From Deltaproteobacteria bacterium (lineage in GTDB: Bacteria; Desulfobacterota; Desulfobulbia; Desulfobulbales; SURF-16), in contig JACRCD010000076.1 in the NCBI GenBank assembly GCA_016219175.1, positions 1-64,000 on the forward strand: 64,000 nt of DNA, read 5' to 3'. Below are positions 45,601 to 53,685 of this stretch, piece after piece. Each line of letters starts with the position of its first letter. The first letter of the stretch is position 1. The notes under the pieces were generated by a model. The model worked only from the letters and a program-made list of their open reading frames with translations, did no database searches and was not told the origin of the DNA. The position numbers were made by a program, and so were the translations under genes.

Positions 45601-45743
45601 AGCCTTACCAAGATCAACGGCTCACCAAGGACGGCCAGCGCCTGGCGGTGTGGATAACCGCCACCGCCCTGCTCAACAAGACCGGCCATGTTTACGCCAT
45701 TGCCACCACGGAACGTCATCACGGCCTGAAATATCCGGATTAA
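42690..45743 (+). CDS. CheB-CheR fusion with C-terminal PAS domains
   Basis: This 1017-residue cytoplasmic signalling protein has a CheB-type methylesterase domain at about 48-235: active Ser in VGIGASAGGLSAFE, His in LVQHLAPDY, Asp in GSDGTLGVREV. A CheR-type methyltransferase follows at about 250-515: GVTSFFRDPEAF, the SAM site VPACSSGEEAYSLA, and VSCRNLLIYM. A coiled coil of TTEELQSSNEELETSKEEL type (about 730-785) and two PAS domains complete the protein. The ATG at 42690 is chosen because AGGAG lies 8 bp upstream; the longer frame begins inside the MITE-like element. It lacks a kinase domain; the hybrid kinase 37 bp downstream is the likely partner. Methyl-accepting substrates are not in the window. 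Confidence 0.93.
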   Translation: MTRKKSSSANQGPLESAQGVADKTAQAKPPGMKAKGRQDENAPPQVHFPIVGIGASAGGLSAFEAFFSGMPAAGPGMAFVLVQHLAPDYKSILASLIQRFTPMRVFEAADGMIIKANTVYVIPPNFDMALLNGALHLLPPATPHGQRLPIDFFFRSLAQDQQEKAICIVLSGTGSDGTLGVREVKGEGGMVMVQQPESAEYDGMPRSAIATGLMDYILPPAEMPAKLLLYASHLCKKKVKKIVHPSPPRGDVYNKIFILLRDQVGHDFSEYKTNTVIRRVERRMLVHQIERLEEYVLFLQKNPLEAQALFRDLLIGVTSFFRDPEAFAALATYIGPRLFAGRPADAPIRVWVPACSSGEEAYSLAILLQEQMEELKRYFTVQIFATDIDSRSIETARCGLYPASIAGDVSRDRLARFFTLQADGGTYRINKVIRDMLVFSEQNLIKDPPFSRLDLVSCRNLLIYMNGALQKKLIPLFHYALNPGGLLFLGTSESVGDCRDLFTPLDRKAKLYFSKKNGAQGEQRLVLRKFIKPLPAQALPRDTGLTDAQRLLTRQELTERVLLHCYSPASVLVSKNGEILYIHGRTGKYLEMAAGDIGVNILKMAREGLRRDLTTALHTAVTHKEPVFRSGLRVKTNGDFSRVNLTVHPVAPGSAEGCDASDPQGAHSVTELKTGRQVTADPFQYLVVLEEVQAAEGASAGRADIANSLEPTDTQDSQALITALRQELQAKEEYLQSTTEELQSSNEELETSKEELQSINEELTTVNAELQNKVFELQRANNDMNNLLAGTGVGTVFVDKQLLIQRFTPAATQLINLIPTDVGRPVGHTVTNLVNYNSLEEDAKSVLNSLAPMEIEVQTKSGAWFLMCIRPYRTQENVAEGVVINFVEISKMVAAQESLRRLAVVVNDSHDAVTLQDLQGRILAWNNAAQRMYGWSEPEALAMNIRELIPANRRKEALEKLHQLIRAETLEPYQDQRLTKDGQRLAVWITATALLNKTGHVYAIATTERHHGLKYPD

Positions 45744-45780
45744 CCGAGCACGATAATTAAAAATATTTTCGAGACCAATC

Positions 45781-47865
45781 ATGTCAAAAAAAGAGGGCAT
45801 TTCCGATCAGAAGAAGGTTTTGCGCCGCGGGGCGCGGGAAAAAAACAAAGCCCCGGCCGGTCCCAAAAACGACCAGGAGACGTCGCAAATACTTTACGAA
45901 CTGCAGGGACATCAGGTCGAACTGGAGATGCAAAACGATGAATTGCGCCGCACCCAGCAAGAACTGGAGACCTCGCGGGCCCGTTATTTCGACCTCTACA
46001 ATCTGGCCCCGGTCGGCTATTGCACCATCGATCAACAGGGGCTGATCCTGGAAGCCAATCTTACGGCCGCGGCCCAGCTCGGCGTGGCGCGAGAGGCGCT
46101 GGGCGCCCAGTCGATAAGACGTTTTGTCTTTGCCGAGGACCAGGATGTTTACTCACACAGATGCCGACAACTCTTTGAGACCTGCGCCCCTCAGGTCTGC
46201 GAATTGAGACTGCAACGTCCCGATGCCGCCGTTTTCTGGGCGCGAATGGAGGCCAACCTCGCCCATGGTCCGGACGGTTTGCCTTTATGCCGCCTCGTCA
46301 TCAGCGACATCACCGACCGAAAACGGATCGAGGAGGCCCTGCGGATGAGTGAGGAGAAATATCGCACCGTGGCGGATTTCACCTATGACTGGGAATTCTG
46401 GCTCGGGCCGGACAATAATTTTCTTTACTGTTCACCCTCTTGCCTGCGGATCACGGGCTATCCGGCCGAGGCCTTTGACCGGGATCCCGCCCTGCTGCGC
46501 ACCCTTGTCCACCCCGATGACCTGGCCGTGTATGACCAGCACTTCCGGACCGCCAAGAACCGGGAAATGAGCCCGGAGTTTGAATTCCGTATCAGCCACG
46601 TGAATGAATCGACAGGATGGCGCTGGATCGCCCACGTCTGTCAACCTGTCTATGATGACAAAGGCCGGTTCCTGGGTATCAGGGGAAGCAATCGGGACGT
46701 TACCGGGCGCAAGCGTCTGGAGGCCGAGGTCGCCAAGGCCAGAAATCTTGAATCCCTTGGCGTCCTGGCTGGCGGCATCGCCCATGATTTCAACAACCTG
46801 TTTCAGGCGCTTCTAGGCAATCTCGCCCTGGCCAAGATGTACACCCCGGAATCAAGCAAGGCCTTCCTGTTTCTGGAAAATGCCGAGCAGGTATCCGCAT
46901 TGGCCACCAAGCTCACCAGCCGGCTCATCGCCTTCTCTTCCGGCGGTTTGTCACTCATGATAAATATCCAGCCGTCCAGTCACATCAGGGAGGAGGCAAC
47001 TGCTACCCTGGGAAGTTCCGGACTGGCAGCCGAGTTTGACCTGGCCGATGACCTCTGGCTCATCAATGTCGATGCCGCCCAATTCCGCCAGGTCATAAAA
47101 CAGATGGTGCTGAACGCCATGGAGTCCATGCCCCCGGGATCAGGCGGCAAGCTAAGGATAATGGCTGTCAATGAGGCTTTACAGGCACATCCCGGCATGT
47201 CTCCAACCCTTGCCCCCGGCAACTACGTAAGAATTTCAATCCAGGATCAGGGTTGCGGGGTCAGCAGCGAGAACCTGCCCCGCATCTTTGATCCCTATTT
47301 TTCCACCAAGCAGCGCGGCTGCCAGAAGGGGTTGGGCCTTGGGCTCGCCCTGTGCGATACGATCATAAGGAAGCACGGCGGAGCGATCACCGTGAAGTCC
47401 CAACCAGATAAAGGCGCCACCTTTCATATTCACATCCCGGCCGTTGTCATTGCCGCCAGAAAGACGGAGACAACAAAGGATCGGAAAACCCATGGTCCGC
47501 GAATTCTTTTTATGGACGACGACCTTGGGGTGGTGCAGGTAACCAGAAATTTCTTGAGACTTTCCGGTTACCGGGTTGACTCGACCCTGGACGGCAATGC
47601 GACCATCGCCGCCTATCAGGAAGCGCGCGCCGCCGGCGACCCCTATGCGGCGGTCATCCTTGATCTCATGATCCCCGGCGGCATGGGCGGTAAGGAAGTC
47701 ATCGCCGTTCTCAGGCAAATTGATCCCGAAGTGAAGGCCATTGTCTCCAGCGGCTATGCCGATGATCATGCCATGACCGATTTCGCGGACTACGGATTTG
47801 TTGCAGCCTGCGCCAAACCGTATCAGCTCACGGACATGAAAAAAATTCTGGACCGCTTCGTTTGA
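45781..47865 (+). CDS. hybrid histidine kinase PAS-PAS-HisKA-HATPase-REC
   Basis: This 694-residue protein has no evident membrane segment. A charged N-terminus and coiled coil (about 30-70) precede PAS domains at about 75-185 and 195-310. The phospho-His is in LAGGIAHDFNNLFQALLG (about 337), a HDFNN-type kinase. The HATPase_c domain has IQDQGCGVS and KGLGLGLALCDTI. A C-terminal receiver domain (about 575-694) has LFMDDDLG and phospho-Asp in AVILDLMIPGGMG. The N-terminal HQVELEMQNDELRRTQ helix resembles the coiled coil of the upstream CheB-CheR protein, which suggests contact. The two genes form one unit between inverted MITE copies. Confidence 0.92.
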   Translation: MSKKEGISDQKKVLRRGAREKNKAPAGPKNDQETSQILYELQGHQVELEMQNDELRRTQQELETSRARYFDLYNLAPVGYCTIDQQGLILEANLTAAAQLGVAREALGAQSIRRFVFAEDQDVYSHRCRQLFETCAPQVCELRLQRPDAAVFWARMEANLAHGPDGLPLCRLVISDITDRKRIEEALRMSEEKYRTVADFTYDWEFWLGPDNNFLYCSPSCLRITGYPAEAFDRDPALLRTLVHPDDLAVYDQHFRTAKNREMSPEFEFRISHVNESTGWRWIAHVCQPVYDDKGRFLGIRGSNRDVTGRKRLEAEVAKARNLESLGVLAGGIAHDFNNLFQALLGNLALAKMYTPESSKAFLFLENAEQVSALATKLTSRLIAFSSGGLSLMINIQPSSHIREEATATLGSSGLAAEFDLADDLWLINVDAAQFRQVIKQMVLNAMESMPPGSGGKLRIMAVNEALQAHPGMSPTLAPGNYVRISIQDQGCGVSSENLPRIFDPYFSTKQRGCQKGLGLGLALCDTIIRKHGGAITVKSQPDKGATFHIHIPAVVIAARKTETTKDRKTHGPRILFMDDDLGVVQVTRNFLRLSGYRVDSTLDGNATIAAYQEARAAGDPYAAVILDLMIPGGMGGKEVIAVLRQIDPEVKAIVSSGYADDHAMTDFADYGFVAACAKPYQLTDMKKILDRFV

Positions 47866-47935
47866 GCGACCGGGTACAGGGCGGCAGAGGAATATTTGCT
47901 TAAAAAATTCTATCGTAAAAAATGCACACTATTGT

Positions 47936-47954
47936 AATATAATTGTATTATATT
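47936..47954. other. AT-rich hairpin after the hybrid kinase gene
   Basis: AATATAAT (47936-47943) and ATTATATT (47947-47954) pair perfectly around a 3-base loop. It is too weak for a standard terminator. It lies 12 bp before the target duplication of MITE copy 4. Confidence 0.3.
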
Positions 47955-47966
47955 GTTGTCATAGAC

Positions 47967-48139
47967 AATTTTGATGGCGTCGTAAAAAATTCGATCTACT
48001 GCGTTGTAGCGCATTTTTGTTCGTTCGGCATACCGCATGTATAGCCTCACTCTCAAAAATACACTACGCCTTGTATATCGAATTTTGTTACTTAGCCATC
48101 CGGGCTTTGTCGCCGATTTTTTACGAGTTCATCAATTTT
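47967..48139 (-). mobile_element. MITE-like element copy 4 (inverted)
   Basis: A 161-bp element at 47973-48133 is in reverse orientation to copies 1-3. It is flanked by perfect direct repeats AATTTT (47967-47972 and 48134-48139). Ends are GATGGCGTCGTAAAAA and TTTTTACGAGTTCATC. It lies 107 bp after the hybrid kinase gene. Confidence 0.86.
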
Positions 48140-48188
48140 GTGTTGTGGATCTTATCTCAATAACCTCTACCGACAAGGATCAGAAACC

Positions 48189-48311
48189 ATGAGCAAAGGA
48201 AAGGATACGAAAAAGGAAACCAAGAAAGAGCCAGCCAAATCCCTGAAGGAAAAAAAGGCGGCAAAAAAGGCCAAGAAAGAAGATAAAAAGAGCCAGAGCC
48301 TCCTGAAGTAA
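48189..48311 (+). CDS. lysine-rich micro-protein, 40 residues
   Basis: A short frame encodes a product with 17 Lys in 40 residues, beginning MSKGKDTKKETKKEPAK and ending SQSLLK. It has an AAGGA ribosome site 9 bp before the ATG. I have an impression that similar small Lys-rich proteins occur in other Desulfobacterota, but this was not searched. The charge suggests nucleic-acid or ribosome binding, as an inference only. It lies 50 bp downstream of MITE copy 4 and 43 bp upstream of an RNA-modification gene. Confidence 0.65.
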   Translation: MSKGKDTKKETKKEPAKSLKEKKAAKKAKKEDKKSQSLLK

Positions 48312-48354
48312 ATAGCGGTCAGCCGTTTGCGAAGGCGGAGGGAGAAAAGGGATC

Positions 48355-49275
48355 ATGAAAAAGATGCTCGCCAGGGAAGAAACCACTCTTCTTGCTTTGC
48401 TTTCCGGTCACGGCTATTCAAAAACAAAGGTGAAACAACTCATTAAGTACCGGGCTGTTTCGGTCGGCCGGGTGCCGGTAAAACTCCTTGATCACAACCT
48501 GCTTCCCGGTGATGAGGTCTCTGTCAGGTCCGAGAAGGAAATGAGCGATGATCGGCATCATTGCCCCGGCCTGGAGATTGTTTACGAGGATGAGGCGATC
48601 ATCGTCATAGACAAACCGGCGGGCTTATTGACCATTGCCACGGAAAAGGAAAAAATAAAAACCGCCTATTACAAGCTCAACGCCTGTTTGAAGGAAAGGT
48701 CTCCCGCGGGGAAAGGGCGGATTTTCATCGTCCACCGGCTGGATCAGGGCACCTCCGGCCTGCTTGTCTTTGCCAAGAACGAATCCGCCAAGCAAACCCT
48801 GCAGGATAACTGGCCCCAGGTTGATAAAAAATACGCGGCCATTGTCGAAGGGGTTCCGAGAGAAAAAAGGGGACGGATTGCCAGCCAGCTTGTCGAGTCC
48901 AAGGCCTTGCGGGTCTACTCGGTCAGTGGCGCCACAACGGATGGAAAAGAGGCCGTGACCTGCTATGAGGTGGTGAAGGAAGAAAAGGAAAAGGAGTACG
49001 CTCTCCTGCATATAACGCTGGAAACCGGGCGAAAAAACCAGATTCGCGTACACATGGCCGACATGGGACATCCCATTGCCGGTGATAAAAAATACGGGGC
49101 AAAGAGTGACCCGCTCGGGCGCCTGGCCCTGCATGCCTTTTTTCTGGCCCTCAATCACCCGGTCACGGGAAAACATCTGGAGTTTCAGAGCAGGATGCCG
49201 GCTAAATTCAACAAACTTTTCACGAAAAAAACAAGCGGACAAGCCTTGCCGGCAAAGCCTTCCGGTAATTCTTGA
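48355..49275 (+). CDS. RluA-family 23S rRNA/tRNA pseudouridine synthase
   Basis: This 306-residue protein has an N-terminal S4 RNA-binding domain (about 10-70, KTKVKQLIKYRAVSVG) and a catalytic domain whose motif FIVHRLDQGTSGLLVFAKN contains the active Asp. RKNQIRVHMADMGHPIAGDKKYG follows in two parts. The order fits RluA/RluC/RluD relatives; the target uridine is not deducible. GGAGGGAG before the ATG supports the start. It lies 43 bp after the micro-protein and upstream of the initiator tRNA. Confidence 0.92.
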   Translation: MKKMLAREETTLLALLSGHGYSKTKVKQLIKYRAVSVGRVPVKLLDHNLLPGDEVSVRSEKEMSDDRHHCPGLEIVYEDEAIIVIDKPAGLLTIATEKEKIKTAYYKLNACLKERSPAGKGRIFIVHRLDQGTSGLLVFAKNESAKQTLQDNWPQVDKKYAAIVEGVPREKRGRIASQLVESKALRVYSVSGATTDGKEAVTCYEVVKEEKEKEYALLHITLETGRKNQIRVHMADMGHPIAGDKKYGAKSDPLGRLALHAFFLALNHPVTGKHLEFQSRMPAKFNKLFTKKTSGQALPAKPSGNS

Positions 49276-49307
49276 ATCAACGCAACATACTGAAGTGATT
49301 TTAAATG

Positions 49308-49340
49308 TTGACTTTCGCCTGAATTGCAGTAAAGTATATG
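49308..49340 (+). promoter_or_regulatory. promoter of initiator tRNA
   Basis: TTGACT (49308-49313) lies 16 bp before TAAAGT (49330-49335), which overlaps the AT-rich TATATG (49335-49340). Transcription would start just before the tRNA. Confidence 0.5.
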
Positions 49341-49347
49341 GATGTGA

Positions 49348-49424
<77 letters not shown>

Positions 49425-49436
49425 AATAAATTCAAG

Positions 49437-49474
49437 GGACTTAGAGGACATTTTCTTCTAAGTCCTTTTTTTTT
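49437..49474 (+). terminator. intrinsic terminator of the initiator tRNA gene
   Basis: GGACTTAGA (49437-49445) pairs with TCTAAGTCC (49457-49465) and is followed by nine T. Confidence 0.92.
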
Positions 49475-49588
49475 GCCGTCTCCCGGCCACAGCTGATGCC
49501 TCTTGCGGCAAAGTCAGGTTACGCCGCGAGCCGGCAGCATAAAACCATGGATAAATGAACAGAAAAAAAATATAATCAGCTCATCCAT

Positions 49589-50674
49589 ATGTCTATGCAA
49601 AAATCAAAATGTCCATTGCAACTCGAAGGGAAAACAACGGGCGGCAGCCAATGGGTCGTTCCTGTTTCCACCACGCCTTTCCGGATCGGCCGCAAGGAAG
49701 GATGCAATCTGCATCTCGTCGTGGAAGGCGTGTCCAGGATTCATGCCGAAATCAAGGAAACAGGAGACGGCTGGCGGATCATGGATTGCGGCAGCACGAA
49801 CGGCACCTTCGTCAACAGCCGGAGAGTGACCGGGGAGCAGTTGCTTAAACCCGGTGATATCCTGCAGTTCGCCGACCTGTTTTTCACCGTGACCGAATTC
49901 GCCGAGGCCAGCGAGCACACCCAGATCATCAATCCCCATGCCCTGAGATTTGAGGGCATGATGATAAAAAAAGCGGTAACCCCCTACTTTCAACCCATCG
50001 TCAATTTTTCCGACCTGAGACTTGCCGGCTACGAAGCGCTGGGGCGAGTTCATTACGATGGCTTGCCGGAGGCGCCGGGGGCATTGTTTCAGATTGCCAG
50101 AAGGCTCGGCCGGGAAGTCGAGCTGAGCCAACTGTTCCGTGAAGAGGCCTTTGCCTGCGCCGGACGGATGAATATGCCTGGTGTTCTTTTTTTCAACATG
50201 CTGCCCGGGGAGGTGAATGTTGAGGAGATCAGCGTCTCCCTGGCCCAGGTCCGCAGGGATTTTCCCTCTCTGCGTCTGGCCATGGAGCTGCATGAAGGGG
50301 TGGTCACCAATGTGCCCATGATACGGAAACTGCACCAGGTCTTAAAAGACCTGGGAATTTTCCTGGTTTACGACGATTTTGGCTCCGGGCAGGCGCGGCT
50401 GGTGGAATTGATCGAGGCCCCTCCGGATGTTATCAAATTCGATATCTCCCTGGTTCACGGCATCGAAACCCGCTCCGCAACCTCTCAGTCCATTGTGGCG
50501 GCCCTGGTGAAAATGGCCAGGGAGGCAGGCATTGCAGCCTTGGCCGAGGGGGTGGAGAGCCGGGAGGAAGCCGATGTCTGCAAACAGCTGGGTTTTGACT
50601 TTGCCCAGGGATTTTTCTTCGGCCGGCCGGCACCGCTGCCGGACGAGGGCGGCGATGCCGGCCCGGTTGCGTAA
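49589..50674 (+). CDS. FHA-EAL protein, predicted c-di-GMP phosphodiesterase
   Basis: This 361-residue cytoplasmic protein has an N-terminal forkhead-associated domain (about 20-105) with FRIGRKEGC, SRIHAEI and GSTNGTFVN, which binds phospho-Thr partners. The C-terminal EAL domain (about 120-350) keeps the catalytic set YEALGR, FNM, ELHEG, DDFGSG, KFDIS, LAEGVES and QGFFFGRP, so it is probably active. The coupling would link protein phosphorylation to c-di-GMP turnover. A ribosome site is weak, and an ATG at 49595 is also possible. It stands alone, with no kinase nearby except the pseudokinase 12 kb away. Confidence 0.9.
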   Translation: MSMQKSKCPLQLEGKTTGGSQWVVPVSTTPFRIGRKEGCNLHLVVEGVSRIHAEIKETGDGWRIMDCGSTNGTFVNSRRVTGEQLLKPGDILQFADLFFTVTEFAEASEHTQIINPHALRFEGMMIKKAVTPYFQPIVNFSDLRLAGYEALGRVHYDGLPEAPGALFQIARRLGREVELSQLFREEAFACAGRMNMPGVLFFNMLPGEVNVEEISVSLAQVRRDFPSLRLAMELHEGVVTNVPMIRKLHQVLKDLGIFLVYDDFGSGQARLVELIEAPPDVIKFDISLVHGIETRSATSQSIVAALVKMAREAGIAALAEGVESREEADVCKQLGFDFAQGFFFGRPAPLPDEGGDAGPVA

Positions 50675-50813
50675 ACCGGATCGAGGAGAAGAAGCGGCGA
50701 AAATAAGAAAGCACCCCAAGGGGCATAAACTCCGCCTATAGGGCCATGGGTGAGCAATTTTCCTTTCGCCGCGACGCATTAATCGGGCCAGAGGGCAATT
50801 TTTCAAGGTTCCC

Positions 50814-50842
50814 TTGACTTTTAGCCGACTTTTCTGTAACCT
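50814..50842 (+). promoter_or_regulatory. candidate promoter of the DEAD-box helicase gene
   Basis: TTGACT (50814-50819) and TAACCT (50837-50842) are separated by 17 bp, 110 bp upstream of the chosen start. The remaining 277-bp gap is otherwise featureless, apart from the short palindrome CCCCAAGGGG. Confidence 0.35.
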
Positions 50843-50951
50843 GAACATGTAGATAACTTATTAATTTTCATAAATAATCTTAGTACCAGACCTGATCTTG
50901 CCTGCTCATCGGCTGTCAACGTTCTGTTGCCTGACCCGGGAAGAAATGATA

Positions 50952-52544
50952 ATGGCAGAAAAAACAGCACAGCACAACCGGAGAGACTCATCCTCTCCGG
51001 CCCCGTCGTCAACCGTCACGACGGTGCAAGGACCTATTTTCGGACTCAATGTCGTAAAGGACACCAAACCCTTTGCCCATGAGGTTCGCGGAGGCAAATC
51101 CGCCCCTCGCAAGGAGAGGGCGGCAAAACCACGGGACCTGCCTCCTGAACCACCGCCGCCTCCCGCGGAAGTCAGGCCATTGATTGATGACCAGTGGGAC
51201 ATCGCCCGGTTTGAGGTGGAACCCGTTGCCGGCCGGGTACGCTTTCACGATTTTGACATCCCGAAACCGATCATGCACGGCATTGCCGATCTTTCCTTCA
51301 ACTATTGCACCCCGATCCAGTCAGCGGTTCTTGCCCACACCTTAAACGGCGGCGATGCCACGGGCCGGGCCCAGACGGGCACGGGCAAAACCGCGGCTTT
51401 TCTGATAACCGCCCTCACCAGACTGCTGCGCCACCCGGCCGCAAGCAGAAAGACGGCGAGCCCCGGCGCCCTTGTCATTGCCCCCACCCGCGAACTCGTT
51501 CTGCAGATCGCCGATGATTGCGAGGCCTTAAGCCGCTATACGGGTCTTACCGTGGTAGCGGTTTACGGCGGCATGGATTACCAGAAGCAGCTCTCCAAAC
51601 TGCACGGCAAGCAGGTGGATGTGGTGGTGGCCACCCCGGGGCGGCTGCTTGATTTTCAGCGCCAGCAGGCGATTCATCTCGGCCAGGTGGAGATATTCGT
51701 CATCGATGAGGCGGACCGCATGCTGGACATGGGATTTATCCCTGATGTCCGGCACATCATCTACAGCCTGCCGCCCAAAACCAAAAGGCAGACCCTTCTT
51801 TTCAGCGCCACCCTGACCCCCGAGGTCAACCACCTTTCCGCCCAGTGGACCCGGGACCCTGTCATTGTTGAAATCGAACCCGAACAGGTCACTGTCGATT
51901 CGGTGGAGGAAATTGTATATCTGGTTACCGCGGGCGAGAAATACGCCCTGCTCTATAATATCATCACCCGCCTGAACCTGGAGCGGGTCATCATCTTCGG
52001 CAACCGGAGGGATGAAACGAGAAAGCTTACCGATATGCTCCAGCACTGCCAGATCAAATGCGATCTGCTTTCAGGGGATGTGGATCAGAAAAAGAGAATG
52101 CAGACCCTGGACAACTTCAAGGCGGGAAAATTCCGGGTGCTGGTGGCTACCGATGTGGCTGGCCGGGGCATCCATGTCGAAGGGGTGAGTCATGTCATCA
52201 ACTTCACCCTGCCCTACGAGGCCGAGGATTATGTGCACAGGATAGGCAGAACGGGCCGGGCGGGGAAAACCGGCATATCCATCAGTTTTGCCAGCGAGGA
52301 GGATTCTTTTTATATCCCGGATATCGAAGAGTACATCGGCCATAAGCTGCACTGCCAGTATCCGGATCCGGAATGGCTGAAGCTGCCGGAAGGTATCGAT
52401 CTCAAAAACCTGAAAAGCAGCCCGCGGGGCGGGGGGGACAGCAAATCCAGATCGAATCGTCCGGGCGGCCGCACATCGAATCGCTCCGGCGGCAGCCGCT
52501 CGAATCGTCCGCCATCACGGGGCAGAAGCGGCGGGAAAAAGTAA
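50952..52544 (+). CDS. DEAD-box ATP-dependent RNA helicase, RhlB/RhlE-like
   Basis: This 530-residue helicase has a low-complexity N-terminus with Pro/Glu segments (to about 85), a Q motif in CTPIQSAVL, Walker A AQTGTGKTAAF, PTRELVLQI, TPGRLLDF, DEAD in VIDEADRMLDMGF, SAT in LFSATLT, then VATDVAGRGI and HRIGRTGRAG. The C-terminal tail is Arg/Gly/Ser-rich (SNRPGGRTSNRSGG), typical of RNA-binding tails. ATG at 50952 is chosen because GGAAG lies 8 bp upstream; longer frames run to 50898. It is likely involved in cold-stress or mRNA turnover, as an inference from the family. Confidence 0.93.
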   Translation: MAEKTAQHNRRDSSSPAPSSTVTTVQGPIFGLNVVKDTKPFAHEVRGGKSAPRKERAAKPRDLPPEPPPPPAEVRPLIDDQWDIARFEVEPVAGRVRFHDFDIPKPIMHGIADLSFNYCTPIQSAVLAHTLNGGDATGRAQTGTGKTAAFLITALTRLLRHPAASRKTASPGALVIAPTRELVLQIADDCEALSRYTGLTVVAVYGGMDYQKQLSKLHGKQVDVVVATPGRLLDFQRQQAIHLGQVEIFVIDEADRMLDMGFIPDVRHIIYSLPPKTKRQTLLFSATLTPEVNHLSAQWTRDPVIVEIEPEQVTVDSVEEIVYLVTAGEKYALLYNIITRLNLERVIIFGNRRDETRKLTDMLQHCQIKCDLLSGDVDQKKRMQTLDNFKAGKFRVLVATDVAGRGIHVEGVSHVINFTLPYEAEDYVHRIGRTGRAGKTGISISFASEEDSFYIPDIEEYIGHKLHCQYPDPEWLKLPEGIDLKNLKSSPRGGGDSKSRSNRPGGRTSNRSGGSRSNRPPSRGRSGGKK

Positions 52545-52567
52545 TATCAGGTGTTGGGGAGACAACA

Positions 52568-52617
52568 GGCATAAGGCAACAGGCATAAGTGAAGGTGCTT
52601 TTCCTCCGCCTTATGCC
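52568..52617. terminator. hairpin between convergent helicase and receiver genes
   Basis: GGCATAAGG (52568-52576) pairs with CCTTATGCC (52609-52617). A second copy of GGCATAAG lies at 52582-52589 and can compete for the same arm. There is no T tract, so it would act as a weak terminator or 3'-end protector. Confidence 0.4.
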
Positions 52618-52627
52618 CGAGGCCTGA

Positions 52628-53008
52628 TCACGCCAGGGGCAGAATGACCTCGGCCAGCCTGTCAAAATCAACCGGTTTGGCGATGAAACCATCCATGCCG
52701 ACCTGATCGCACTGGCCTTCGAAGTCCTGGTAAGTGCAGCCTGAGATGCCGAAAATCGGGGTATAGCCGCGTCCCTCATCCTTTTCCCGCCGGCGGATTA
52801 TCCGGGTGGCTTCCAGCCCGTCGACCTCAGGCATCTTGATATCCATCAGAATGGCGGCAAACTCATACTGCTCCCATTTTTCAATGGCCTCCCGGCCATT
52901 GATCGCCTCTTCCACATGCAGGTCATGAATATGGAAAAACTCCTTCAGAAAGAAACGAATAAGATTTTCATCATCCACCACTAAAAATCGTTTTTTCTTG
53001 CCTGTCAC
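52628..53008 (-). CDS. single-domain response regulator, paralogue 1
   Basis: This 126-residue receiver has FLVVDDENLIRFFL, phospho-Asp in AAILMDIKMPEVDG and Lys in MDGFIAKPVDFDRL. It starts at a GTG. It is closely related to the next gene (shared NGREAIEKWEQ, RYTPIF-like and GMDGFIAKP). No output domain is present. It is the last of three receiver-like genes in tandem on the minus strand. Confidence 0.88.
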   Translation of the reverse strand: MTGKKKRFLVVDDENLIRFFLKEFFHIHDLHVEEAINGREAIEKWEQYEFAAILMDIKMPEVDGLEATRIIRRREKDEGRGYTPIFGISGCTYQDFEGQCDQVGMDGFIAKPVDFDRLAEVILPLA

Positions 53009-53247
53009 AATTCTTTTCCCCGCGTGTCCGCCATCCGATCAGGATTTTTTTTGAGCCGTGGCGCCGCGATGCTTATCCGCCGCGCCGTTTATTCTCCCCT
53101 GCTGTCTGCTGCCATATAGACATGATACAGGTTTTTTCGCAGAGAAACATGTAATGTTTAGGTATAGATCGGACTTTTATTGAAAAAGTTGCAGAAAAAA
53201 AATAAAAAAAAGGGTGATGCTGAAAAAATACGGAAAGGATGCGGTTT
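53009..53247. other. gap between two receiver genes
   Basis: The gap is 239 bp, AT-rich in its right half. Nothing beyond a likely promoter for the downstream receiver gene is seen. Confidence 0.3.
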
Positions 53248-53631
53248 TTAACTTGCCAGAGGCATGACGCATTCCAGCAGTTTGCTGATGACAACCGGCT
53301 TGGCGATAAATCCGTCCATGCCGGCTTTCCGGCAATGCTCTTCGGGATCCAGGACAGCGGTGCCTGATATGGCGAAAATCGGAGTATAGGGTCTCTGCGC
53401 CTCTTTTTCCTTCTGGCGGATGATGCGGGCCGCCTGCAGACCATCCATTTCCGGCATCTCAAGATCCATGAGGATGGCATTGAAATCCTCCTGCTCCCAT
53501 TTCTCGATGGCCTCTCGCCCGTTTGCCGCCTCTTCGCATTTCATGTCATAGTGCAGAAAGAGATCCTTGAGAAAGGAGCGGATGATGGCTTGGTCATCAA
53601 CTATCAGAAACCGCCTGGTAAGAGTGTACAT
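53248..53631 (-). CDS. single-domain response regulator, paralogue 2
   Basis: This 127-residue receiver has FLIVDDQAIIRSFLK, phospho-Asp in NAILMDLEMPEMDG and Lys in MDGFIAKPVVISKL. It shares long blocks with the product of the gene at 52628, which suggests recent tandem duplication. No output domain is present. It lies 54 bp after the degenerate receiver gene at 53686. Confidence 0.88.
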   Translation of the reverse strand: MYTLTRRFLIVDDQAIIRSFLKDLFLHYDMKCEEAANGREAIEKWEQEDFNAILMDLEMPEMDGLQAARIIRQKEKEAQRPYTPIFAISGTAVLDPEEHCRKAGMDGFIAKPVVISKLLECVMPLAS

Positions 53632-53685
53632 ATGTTCCTGTTTGTTTTATCGGGTTTCCGCCGGCATCGGGTTATTGCCCCCGGG

